DNA of 64,000 bases from Aestuariibacter sp. GTDB taxonomy: Bacteria; Pseudomonadota; Gammaproteobacteria; Enterobacterales; Alteromonadaceae. The notes beneath the pieces are model-generated. The model was not told where the DNA came from. It saw nothing but the letters and a program-made list of their open reading frames with translations, and did not search any database. The stretch covers positions 1,793,138-1,857,137 of the forward strand of contig CP051238.1 in the NCBI GenBank assembly GCA_017794925.1. The letters run 5' to 3'. A program made the translations under genes and the position numbers. Numbering within the stretch: the first letter of the stretch is position 1; each line of letters opens with the position of its first letter. This document shows positions 32,408 to 40,282 of the stretch, piece by piece.

Positions 32408-33532
32408 ATGAGAACACTCAGACAACTCACAATGGCGGTTTGTCTTGGGGTGGCAAGTAGTATCGTTCACGCTGAAACGACGACCACATTTAGCGAGGCA
32501 TATAACAATTATACGCAGGCAGTAGAGAAAGGTAACGGCGCACAGGCCGTGACTTATGCGAATCTGGCATTGTCTCTGGCCAGTGAGTCAATCCTGGCCG
32601 ATGCTGATAATCACTATGCGTTGCAGTATAACCTGGCTAATGCGCTGCGGTTAAACGAGCAGTTTAGTGAAGCGGAAGACGCGTACGAGTCACTTATAAA
32701 CTATGCATCTGATACCTTTGGTCCGCTCCATTTGAAGACGTTTTTAGTACGCCTGGAATCCTACGATTTAATGCGAACCGCAGCCAAGCTGCCGTCAACG
32801 ACGTCGAGTTTTCATCGAGCAGAAAAAGCCCTAAAAGCCATTTTAAATGACTTAGAGGACGTCCCCGTAGAACCGCTCCATGATGCGGCCATCATTTACT
32901 ACAGTGCGTTGTCGCCTATTGCCCGTTATGGCGCTACCCCCTTGTCATTTTCAAGAACTGAAACCTTAACCGAAAAGGCCCTCGTGTTGGCAAATGAAAG
33001 TTGGGGCCCTGACGATTTAAGGACGGTTCATCTGAGCTTCCTGATGGGGAAATTACGTTACGCACATAAAGATTACGAACAGGCGAGTGGTTATCTGGAG
33101 TCAGTTGCGGAACGTGTCAATGATGCGCTGTTTTACACGCACCCCTGGGCATTGAAAGCGCATGCAATGTTAGTAGAGACCTATTCAAAAATGGGAGAAG
33201 AAGACAAGGCCACGCAGCATTGCCAAATCATTGGCAGAATGACGCCATGGGATAATAATCAGGAGCCAGATCCTATCTATCGTGTTAATCCGGTTTATCC
33301 TCGAGCTGCAGCTATAGCGCGTAGGGAAGGCTATGTAGTAATTGAATTTGATATAGATGAACAGGGTTTTGTACGCAGCCCCGATGTACTGGAATATCAA
33401 GGAAGCAAGAAATTCATACGTTCAACACTGGATGCACTGGAGCAATGGCGTTACGCACCAAAGTTCACCGACGGTGAACCAGTAGTTGCGCAAAATATGA
33501 AAGTACAAATGGACTTTAGGTTAAGCAGATAA
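32408..33532 (+). CDS. Secreted TPR protein with C-terminal TonB-like domain (copy 2)
   Basis: About 374 residues and paralogous to the preceding gene over its whole length; for example THPWALKAHAMLVETYSKMG and HCQIIGRMTPWDNNQEPDP recur in both. A signal peptide (SSIVHA) is followed by helices and a TonB-like C-terminus (YPRAAAIARREGYVVIEFDI, LEQWRYAPKFTDGEPV). Three in-frame ATGs (32402, 32405, 32408) are possible; 32408 has AGGA at the best distance. It is translationally close-coupled to copy 1 and followed by a hairpin, so the two form a small operon. Confidence 0.82.
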   Translation: MRTLRQLTMAVCLGVASSIVHAETTTTFSEAYNNYTQAVEKGNGAQAVTYANLALSLASESILADADNHYALQYNLANALRLNEQFSEAEDAYESLINYASDTFGPLHLKTFLVRLESYDLMRTAAKLPSTTSSFHRAEKALKAILNDLEDVPVEPLHDAAIIYYSALSPIARYGATPLSFSRTETLTEKALVLANESWGPDDLRTVHLSFLMGKLRYAHKDYEQASGYLESVAERVNDALFYTHPWALKAHAMLVETYSKMGEEDKATQHCQIIGRMTPWDNNQEPDPIYRVNPVYPRAAAIARREGYVVIEFDIDEQGFVRSPDVLEYQGSKKFIRSTLDALEQWRYAPKFTDGEPVVAQNMKVQMDFRLSR

Positions 33533-33544
33533 AAATAGCAAAGC

Positions 33545-33566
33545 GATGAATCCAAAGGGATTCATC
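33545..33566 (+). terminator. Hairpin after TPR-TonB pair
   Basis: A 9-bp perfect stem GATGAATCC (33545-33553) with GGATTCATC (33558-33566), loop AAAG, followed by TCTTTG. It is a probable but short-tailed terminator. Confidence 0.55.
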
Positions 33567-33569
33567 TCT

Positions 33570-33589
33570 TTGTCACAGACGACTGTCAT
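33570..33589 (+). promoter_or_regulatory. Possible degenerate PhoB site before phoD
   Basis: Half-site-like TTGTCAC (33570-33576) and a perfect CTGTCAT (33583-33589) occur 13 bp apart rather than the standard 11. No convincing -10 lies at the expected distance, so PhoB control is only suggested. Confidence 0.3.
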
Positions 33590-33624
33590 AGTCGGCGCAT
33601 CTTGATTTATCAGTCTCCAACGCT

Positions 33625-35271
33625 ATGACATTTTCTCGACGACATTTCATTAAATCGGGTTTGGCTACCGGTTTAGTCGCTCCGTTTATTCAACCAGCCT
33701 TCGCAGTGCCAACCAGCGCATTATTTGATTGTGGTGTTGCCAGTGGTGATCCCACCTATGAGGCGGTTATTCTCTGGACGCATACTGCGCAGCCTGTTTC
33801 TATCGTGTGGCAGGTGGCAGAAGATTTACATTTTACCCGCATTGTTAAACAGGGGCGGGGTGACACGGTAGAGGCCTCAGACTGCACCTTTAAAGTAGAC
33901 GTAACAGGACTTACACCTGGCACGGTATACTATTACCGCTTTATTGCTGGCAAAGAACAGAGCGAACCCGGCCGCACTAAAACCCTGCCACAGGGTAGTC
34001 TGGATACGCTGTCAATAGCTGTCGCAAGTTGTTCCAACTATCCCTTTGGCTACTTTAATGCCTACCATCACATTGCGACAGACGCTGATATTGACTATGT
34101 CGTGCATTTGGGCGACTACATTTACGAGTATGGTCAGGATGGTTGGGGGGACAAGGAAGGTCAGGCACTGAATCGCCGTCACCAGCCTGCCAATGAAATT
34201 GTCAGTCTGGCTGACTACCGCATGCGACACAGACAGTATAAGACCGATAATGGCTCTCGTCTTATGCATGCGGCGCATCCTTTGATCCCAACCTGGGATG
34301 ACCATGAATCGGCCAATAACCCCTATATGAATGGCGCTCAGAATCACCAGCCAGACGAAGGCAGCTGGGCTGCGCGAAGGGCTGCATCAATTCAGGCTTA
34401 TTACGAGTGGATGCCTGTTCGTGAGCCCGGTAACGATGCTGATAAAGCTAAATTGTGGCGACATTTTGATTTTGGTCATCTGGCTACTCTGACTACGTTA
34501 GAGACTCGCCATACCGGCCGCAGCTTGCAAATTGATTATGGCGAACACTTAAAACAATTGAATACTGAGCAATCTCTTCGTCACTTCATTGAGACTGTAC
34601 TGGGCGATCCTGGTCGAACGATGATCAGCATTGCCATGGAGCAGTTTTTAGAAACGCAGTTAAGGGATTCGGTAAAACAAGCGACATGGCGGCTCATTGG
34701 CAATCAGATTCCCATTGCACGAACCCATGTCCCTGCCGTTAACGATCTTGCGTTACCCGCCAGTTTGGCTGAGAGCGATCCCGTGGCAGCGCACTTCGCT
34801 TACTTTATAGCGTTAGGTAAGCTGGATTTACCCATTTATCTGGACACTTGGGACGGCTATCCGGTTGCCAGAGAAAAGTTCTATCAGTTGTGTCAGTCAG
34901 TTAACGCGACAGATTTGATCGTACTCACCGGCGATAGTCATGCATTCTGGGCAAATCAGCTGTTTGCCGGTGACGGTGATCCGATGGGTGTTGAGTTAGG
35001 GACTGCTGGTGTCACGTCTCCGGGGGATTTCGAATCGTTGGGCCCCCAACTTGCTACTGAGCTGGATAAGCGAGTATCTGAGCACAATCGGGAAATACGC
35101 TGGACCGATTGTCAGCACCGCGGGTACGTAAAGGTACGTGTAAACACTGACAACGTTAATGCACAGTTTGTCGCGGTAAATAATATTACCTCAGAGCATT
35201 ATCAGGCGAGCATACTGCGAGAATACCAGATAACTAAACAGGGTAATTCGCTGTCCATGGCATTGGTGTAG
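33625..35271 (+). CDS. phoD: PhoD-family alkaline phosphatase/phosphodiesterase
   Basis: A 548-residue exported enzyme with a twin-arginine signal (FSRRHFIKSGLATG) that implies folded, cofactor-loaded secretion through Tat. An N-terminal Fn3-like domain (CGVASGDPTYEAVILWT) is followed by the metallophosphoesterase core: VVHLGDYIYEYG, TWDDHESANN with metal-binding Asp/His, and VLTGDSHAFWA. PhoD enzymes use Ca2+ and Fe3+ and release phosphate from mono- and diesters. Its place at the end of the phoBR/Ton island makes a phosphate-scavenging role very likely, supplying phosphate to the PstS-like protein. Convergent with a DUF2254 gene. Confidence 0.92.
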   Translation: MTFSRRHFIKSGLATGLVAPFIQPAFAVPTSALFDCGVASGDPTYEAVILWTHTAQPVSIVWQVAEDLHFTRIVKQGRGDTVEASDCTFKVDVTGLTPGTVYYYRFIAGKEQSEPGRTKTLPQGSLDTLSIAVASCSNYPFGYFNAYHHIATDADIDYVVHLGDYIYEYGQDGWGDKEGQALNRRHQPANEIVSLADYRMRHRQYKTDNGSRLMHAAHPLIPTWDDHESANNPYMNGAQNHQPDEGSWAARRAASIQAYYEWMPVREPGNDADKAKLWRHFDFGHLATLTTLETRHTGRSLQIDYGEHLKQLNTEQSLRHFIETVLGDPGRTMISIAMEQFLETQLRDSVKQATWRLIGNQIPIARTHVPAVNDLALPASLAESDPVAAHFAYFIALGKLDLPIYLDTWDGYPVAREKFYQLCQSVNATDLIVLTGDSHAFWANQLFAGDGDPMGVELGTAGVTSPGDFESLGPQLATELDKRVSEHNREIRWTDCQHRGYVKVRVNTDNVNAQFVAVNNITSEHYQASILREYQITKQGNSLSMALV

Positions 35272-35282
35272 CACAGGTGGGG

Positions 35283-36599
35283 CTACACTTGTTGAAAAGG
35301 GAGCATGGCTGCGTCCAGCGCATGCTGGTCGCTCTCGCATAACGTGAGCAATTGACTGCCTGCGTAAATACTTTTTGCATGCTGAATTACCGACAAGTGG
35401 GCGTTGTCCTGACAACGTGGAAGCAGGGTCGTCAAGTTATTCAATAAGTGGATGAGGACCGCTGGATGCGAGCTGGCGGCTTGTCTAATTTGGGCAAATG
35501 CCGTATCGACCACACCTTCAAAGGTAAAGGTACGGCGTTTTAACCAGATTTCACTTTGTTTGTTCACCAATGTATCGGCAGGAAAATCGCGCTGGCAAAT
35601 GAGTACACATGCAGCGGTTAGCTTATCGATACAATTGATTGCGGTATGCGGATCGTTAATACCAGGAGACAGCGCTCTAAGCGCGATTTCAACCAGTTGA
35701 CTAATGGCAAACTCGGGGTCCTGAATGGGTGTTCTACCGCTTCCCAGTACTATCGCATTGCATAAGTGACTGAACTCATAGGCCTCAAAGGGCTGCTTGC
35801 AATAGAGCGTAACTAGCCGTTCACCGTTGACCACATGATCACCGCTTCGCACGTGAATCTCACTGCCGCTGACTTGTATCGCCGGGATTGCCATAAAGCT
35901 GGCATAATTAATGGTTTGCACATAACCGCTGCTCTGCGCACAAAGCTCAACAACGAACGCATCGTCTTTACCGGTCCAGCTCTCGTTGACTGCCTGAAAC
36001 TCAGAATCTGATTCTGGCTTGGGCAGCAAACTATCGATACTACGGCAAAATGCATCGAAACAATTCGCAATGACCTGATCGGCTTGTATCGAGCGCGACA
36101 CGTGGTGAATAAAATACACAATGGTGACGCAGTCGACGATGGCAAAAAAAACGGTAAAGCCGGCAAGTAGTGAGATGGCATCCTGATTTTCCGATATCGA
36201 CGATAAATGGTGTAACGATAGTAAGCAAAACAAAAAGGTCGATACCATAATGCCCAGCACGGCCTGGGTACTTTTGTCGTTCATAAAGTTGCGGATAAGT
36301 CGGGGCCCAAACTGATTGGATGCCAGTGTCAGGGCAACCAGTGTCATGGAAAAGGCAATACTGGTGAAAGTGATCATTGCACCTGCCACGGTAGACAACA
36401 GCTGTTGCACGCTGTTGGTTGTGACCAGCGGAATTAACGGGCGAAGGGCGTCGGGCAAGAAGGCGCGATCTATCACTGACAGGCAGGTATAACAAAGCGC
36501 AACGCTGCACAACATCATGAGTACTGGTATAAACCAGTAGCTGGTCGACAATGACTCCCAGAATACGCGAACCCGTGCAGTGATAATTCTCAACGACAC
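35283..36599 (-). CDS. DUF2254 integral membrane protein
   Basis: A 438-residue protein of the DUF2254 family. It has about four N-terminal membrane helices (YWFIPVLMMLCSVALCYTCL, MITFTSIAFSMTLVALTLAS, GIMVSTFLFCLLSLHHLSSI and one at about 145-170) with the typical LASNQFGPRLIRNFM segment. A cytoplasmic C-terminal half contains RALSPGINDPHTAINCID. Function is not established. Start GTG (36599) has AAGGAA six bases before it. It does not appear to belong to either neighbouring system. Confidence 0.87.
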   Translation of the reverse strand: MSLRIITARVRVFWESLSTSYWFIPVLMMLCSVALCYTCLSVIDRAFLPDALRPLIPLVTTNSVQQLLSTVAGAMITFTSIAFSMTLVALTLASNQFGPRLIRNFMNDKSTQAVLGIMVSTFLFCLLSLHHLSSISENQDAISLLAGFTVFFAIVDCVTIVYFIHHVSRSIQADQVIANCFDAFCRSIDSLLPKPESDSEFQAVNESWTGKDDAFVVELCAQSSGYVQTINYASFMAIPAIQVSGSEIHVRSGDHVVNGERLVTLYCKQPFEAYEFSHLCNAIVLGSGRTPIQDPEFAISQLVEIALRALSPGINDPHTAINCIDKLTAACVLICQRDFPADTLVNKQSEIWLKRRTFTFEGVVDTAFAQIRQAASSHPAVLIHLLNNLTTLLPRCQDNAHLSVIQHAKSIYAGSQLLTLCESDQHALDAAMLPFQQV

Positions 36600-36684
36600 C
36601 TTATTTCCTTTTGGCTAACCTCGTTTTAATGCTCACGCTAACATTTTTTTGCCGGAAGCTATACAGATAACGATGCGTCAACGT

Positions 36685-36710
36685 GCAGCGAGGGTGGGTT
36701 ACCTCGCTGC
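36685..36710 (-). terminator. Hairpin downstream of the haem operon
   Basis: A perfect 9-bp inverted repeat, GCAGCGAGG (36685-36693) with CCTCGCTGC (36702-36710), lies 20 nt past the hugZ stop. No U-tract follows on the minus strand, so it may be a Rho-assisted or stabilising stem. Confidence 0.4.
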
Positions 36711-36730
36711 GTGGATGCTTTTGGGCGGGG

Positions 36731-37465
36731 TCAGGCGTCGGCTAGTGCTTCGCGACACGCTTTGGTTTGGGCTACCAGTGCCTGGCGCACTTCCGTTGCC
36801 GTGTGGCAGGCCTCGGCAAATGGAATAAACACAATTTTACCTTCTGCAGACTGATAGTGTGCGCCTTCCGCAAACACGCTCAGCATAGTGACACTGTTTG
36901 TACGAACATTCGCAAAATGCGCCAGGATTAACTGCATGGCATCCTGATGGTCCTCGTTCATGTGGCTTATCATGCCAGCGGTATTGGATTGCCATTCCAG
37001 GCTTTCGCACTGCCAGAATTCAGGGTTGATCCAGTGAATCTTGCCGAATCCACCAATGAAGCGTACGCGCGCCACGCTGATTTTATAAAAATGAAAATCA
37101 TGGGTTTGTTGATACGCCCGCGCTTGCGGAAAGAGCTGGAAGTACTGCGCTGAGCACAAGGCTATTTCGGCTTCGTCGGTCAACTGACTGGCATCACCCA
37201 TGATGGTGACGCGACCATTGGCCTGTGAGTCATCCTCGCTAGGATCGAATACCGTCAGGCTCACTTTGCTGTTAGCTTTTATGTTGCGAGTATGAAGTGC
37301 GATGTCACTGATGTAGATAATGACATCGCCCGTGTGCGTGGTCACAAATGGCACAATCGAACCAAAAGGGTACCCAGGCATAGACGTCGACTGGGTACTA
37401 AGCACGCCAGAGTGCTGAGTTCGGCAAAGTTGTTTAGCTTCAAATGCGAGAGTTTGCATGGTCAT
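36731..37465 (-). CDS. hugZ: HugZ-family haem utilisation protein (split-barrel FMN-binding-like plus DUF2470)
   Basis: A 244-residue protein. The N-terminal pyridoxamine 5'-phosphate oxidase-like split barrel (GVLSTQSTSMPGYPFGSIVP, RVTIMGDASQLTDEAEIALC, RVRFIGGFGKIHWI) is followed by a DUF2470-type domain (MISHMNEDHQDAMQLILAHF). This is the layout of HugZ/HutZ, which degrade haem to free iron in Helicobacter, Campylobacter and Vibrio. It is the last gene of a haem uptake operon, 39 nt after the ATPase gene, which supports the assignment. Whether it binds haem or flavin cannot be told from sequence. Confidence 0.85.
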   Translation of the reverse strand: MTMQTLAFEAKQLCRTQHSGVLSTQSTSMPGYPFGSIVPFVTTHTGDVIIYISDIALHTRNIKANSKVSLTVFDPSEDDSQANGRVTIMGDASQLTDEAEIALCSAQYFQLFPQARAYQQTHDFHFYKISVARVRFIGGFGKIHWINPEFWQCESLEWQSNTAGMISHMNEDHQDAMQLILAHFANVRTNSVTMLSVFAEGAHYQSAEGKIVFIPFAEACHTATEVRQALVAQTKACREALADA

Positions 37466-37504
37466 GGGAGTTCCTTTTACTTAAAACAAAAATTAAATGC
37501 GTAA

Positions 37505-38302
37505 CTAGTGGGTAACCAAAGGCGGTTTTCCCGGTCGCTCAATGAGTTCAATATCGGTGCGATAGCAGCGTGTTAACACCGCTTCGGTTAATACTTGTTG
37601 TGGCGTGCCTTGTGCAATACAGATCCCTTCACCCAATACCCACATTTGCTGGCAGTATGGCGATACTAGATTGATATCATGGCTAATACACAGCACTGAC
37701 AAGCCCAATTTTGTAAGGGCTGACAGTTGTTCCATCACGCCGCGTTGATGACGTAAATCCAGCGCTGATGTGGGTTCATCCAGCAGCAGCAACTTACCGG
37801 TTAAGTCCGGTTGACTATTCACTGGCTGAAGCTCAGGAATAAGCTGAAGGACCGCTTTAGCCAGAAAAATCCGTTGACGTTCGCCGCCAGAAAGGCTTTG
37901 AATGTCCCGCCCAAGTAAGTGAGTTAACGCAAACCATTCTGCTACTGTAGTTACCCAGGCTGAGCGTAAGGCCAGAGGCTCCTTGTAAAGGCTTCGGCCT
38001 AACAACAGAATTTCATCTGTCATATAGGCAAAGGGCGTGTTGGGGTGCTGTTGCATAACCGCCCGGTGTCTGGCCATGGAAGAGGGAGACCAGGCCGATA
38101 AGGGTTTGCTGAGCAAGGTCACCGGGAGATTCTGGTCATGAATACCGGTCAGGTGAGAAAGCAGGGTCGATTTACCACAACCATTTTCGCCGACCACGGC
38201 GGTCATTTCGCCGGGGTGTAATTGCCCGGATAAGTTTCGGATGAGTGAGCGCTTTCCCCGGGCAACGGTTGCGTCGTTGATGACGAGTACGGGATCAGTC
38301 AT
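37505..38302 (-). CDS. hmuV: Haem ABC transporter ATP-binding protein HmuV
   Basis: A 265-residue ATPase with Walker A GENGCGKST (about 35-43), Q-loop region, signature LSGGERQRIFLAKAV, Walker B LLLLDEPTSALD and switch His in CISHDINLV. It drives haem import through HmuU. I start at MTDPVLV (38302), which overlaps hmuU by eight bases and has GGA upstream. The longer frame to 38374 lies entirely inside hmuU and is rejected. Confidence 0.93.
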   Translation of the reverse strand: MTDPVLVINDATVARGKRSLIRNLSGQLHPGEMTAVVGENGCGKSTLLSHLTGIHDQNLPVTLLSKPLSAWSPSSMARHRAVMQQHPNTPFAYMTDEILLLGRSLYKEPLALRSAWVTTVAEWFALTHLLGRDIQSLSGGERQRIFLAKAVLQLIPELQPVNSQPDLTGKLLLLDEPTSALDLRHQRGVMEQLSALTKLGLSVLCISHDINLVSPYCQQMWVLGEGICIAQGTPQQVLTEAVLTRCYRTDIELIERPGKPPLVTH

Positions 38303-39377
38303 CTGAGCGTCCTCGCTGTTGGTAAAGTAAATACAAAAAGAACGGGGCACCAACTGCTGATGTGATAATTCCAATAGGCACTTCTAACGGGCTAAATAAA
38401 CTGCGTGATACACAATCAGACAGCACCAGTAACACACTGCCAAAAATACCGCTGGCTGGCATCAGAAAACGCTGGTCAACGCCAACTAAATTACGGCAAA
38501 TATGTGGGATTACCAGGCCAATAAAGCCAATGATCCCGCACAATGCGGTAGCCAGTGCGACAGCAAAAGCAACTGTCCACAGTAGTAGGTTTTTGTAGCG
38601 TGTTACATTGAGACCCTGATAGGCAGCCTCTTGCTCGCCCAGCGCAAACAGGTTTAAGGCTGCACGGCAATGCCAGAAAACACAGGCGCTAATTAGCAGG
38701 CAGCTACTCAACAGGGCAACTTGTAGCCAGTTTGCGCCGGCCAGGCTCCCCATGGTCCAGTAGGAAATTTGTCGCAAGGCATCATCGTCGGCAAGATAAC
38801 TGATGGCGCCAATTACTGTACCGGTGAGTGCATTAATGGCAACGCCGGCAAGAATAAGCGTACTGACGGCCACGCCATGGGGGCGCTTTGCCATACGAAG
38901 CACCATAGCTACGGTTAGCAGTGCGCCGCAAAAGGCGGCGATGACGGTCGCAAATGAGGTAACACCGGGCCAATACAGCGGCAAAATTGCCATGCTGGTT
39001 GCCGCCGCAGCGGCTGCACCTCCAGAAATGCCGATAAGACCGGGGTCGGCTAATGGGTTTCTGACGAGTCCTTGCATCGCACACCCTGCCATACCTAATA
39101 ACGCACCGACACAAATGGCCATGAGTGTGCGCGGCAAACGTAAGTTCCATAACACGTACCATTGCATTGATGCACTGCGTGATGTGGACTCCTCGGCTGT
39201 AAGGTATTGCCAAACAGACGACCATTGCCAGTCGTAGCTGCCCATTGAAATGGAAAGCCAGGCACTTGCGCCTACGGCAACGATGGCCGCAAACAGTATC
39301 TGCTGACGACGGGAATCACGACTAACAATATGCTGATCAACCTGGATATCGACAGCTGGTGCGGTCAGGTTAGTCAC
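38295..39377 (-). CDS. hmuU: Haem ABC transporter permease HmuU (FecCD family)
   Basis: A 360-residue FecCD-type permease with about ten membrane segments. It carries family motifs LRLPRTLMAICVGALLGMAG, NPLADPGLIGISGGA and the coupling-helix region GIIGFIGLVIPHICRNLVG. It imports haem delivered by HmuT. The start is GTG, overlapping the hmuT stop by eight bases, which indicates tight translational coupling in a T-U-V order. Confidence 0.94.
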   Translation of the reverse strand: MTNLTAPAVDIQVDQHIVSRDSRRQQILFAAIVAVGASAWLSISMGSYDWQWSSVWQYLTAEESTSRSASMQWYVLWNLRLPRTLMAICVGALLGMAGCAMQGLVRNPLADPGLIGISGGAAAAAATSMAILPLYWPGVTSFATVIAAFCGALLTVAMVLRMAKRPHGVAVSTLILAGVAINALTGTVIGAISYLADDDALRQISYWTMGSLAGANWLQVALLSSCLLISACVFWHCRAALNLFALGEQEAAYQGLNVTRYKNLLLWTVAFAVALATALCGIIGFIGLVIPHICRNLVGVDQRFLMPASGIFGSVLLVLSDCVSRSLFSPLEVPIGIITSAVGAPFFLYLLYQQRGRSDD

Positions 39378-40224
39378 GACGTGCGTGTTCCGTTTTTACT
39401 GTTGCTGACAGGATTTGGGCGAGCGTATCGGCAATACGTGGCGATAGCCCAAGGCTGGTGGCACTCGACAACGCGGTAACAGCACATTGCTGTCCTGCGT
39501 TGGTCATGGCTATCGCAGGGTGGGCGCACAACGCATCAATCGCTGACTGTTCTGAACCGAAGTGGCTGGCCATAAATATCACGTCGGGGTTGGCTTGCAT
39601 CACGCTTTCGTTACTCATGAGCTTGTACTCATTGAGTGACATCGCGATGTTTTCCAGCCCCAGCGATGAAAATAATGCATCGGGCAACGTATTATTACCC
39701 GCTACCGTTAAGCCCCTGTCGTTATTGGCAACGATATACAGTGCTTTTTTACCTTTCACCTGACTCACTTCGTCATCACTGAGCACGGCGTCAACGGCAG
39801 TTTTGACCGTGTTAATCAGAGTCTCTGCGTTTGCCTGTGCATTTACGTCGTTGCCGATGGCGTTAATTAAACGGTATAAGCCAGTAATGTTACGGGGCTG
39901 ATTGTATTTAATTACCGTGACACCTGCTGTATTCAGCTGTGCCAGCACGGCGTCCGGGCCGGTGGCTGCAGCACCAAGCAGGTGTGTGGGCTGCTGTGCC
40001 AACACACCTTCTGTACTGAGCTGGCGGAAATAGCCGAGTTTAGTGAGAGCGGCTGCCTGATGCGGATAATAGCTGGTACTGTCGGTAGCCACGATGTCGT
40101 CACCACGGCCCAGCGCATATAGGATCTCCGTTACACTGGCACCGGCTGAGACAATCCGCATTGGCTCATTGGCTAGCGCATTAGACAACCACAATGTACA
40201 AATAAGAAAAAGTAGACGTTGCAT
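39370..40224 (-). CDS. hmuT: Haem-binding periplasmic protein HmuT
   Basis: A 284-residue protein with a signal peptide (ends SNALA, about residue 18). It has the two-lobed class III binding-protein fold: MRIVSAGASVTEILYALGRG, DIVATDSTSYYPHQA and KLGYFRQLSTEGVLAQQPTH. Tyr residues near the DSTSYYP segment are likely axial haem ligands, as in other HmuT/PhuT proteins. It hands haem from the receptor to HmuUV. It is preceded by a stable hairpin that separates it from the outer-membrane genes of the same operon. Confidence 0.92.
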   Translation of the reverse strand: MQRLLFLICTLWLSNALANEPMRIVSAGASVTEILYALGRGDDIVATDSTSYYPHQAAALTKLGYFRQLSTEGVLAQQPTHLLGAAATGPDAVLAQLNTAGVTVIKYNQPRNITGLYRLINAIGNDVNAQANAETLINTVKTAVDAVLSDDEVSQVKGKKALYIVANNDRGLTVAGNNTLPDALFSSLGLENIAMSLNEYKLMSNESVMQANPDVIFMASHFGSEQSAIDALCAHPAIAMTNAGQQCAVTALSSATSLGLSPRIADTLAQILSATVKTEHARRD

Positions 40225-40243
40225 AATTCGGTCTCATTAAGCA

Positions 40244-40274
40244 CACCAGGCTCAGGTTGCTCCTAAGCCTGGTG
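40244..40274 (-). other. Intercistronic hairpin between hmuY-like and hmuT
   Basis: A 9-bp stem CACCAGGCT (40244-40252) with AGCCTGGTG (40266-40274), loop 13 nt, no U-tract. In the transcript it could protect the 3' end of the receptor-lipoprotein part, giving more outer-membrane than transporter protein. Confidence 0.5.
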
Positions 40275-40282
40275 CTGCAGGA

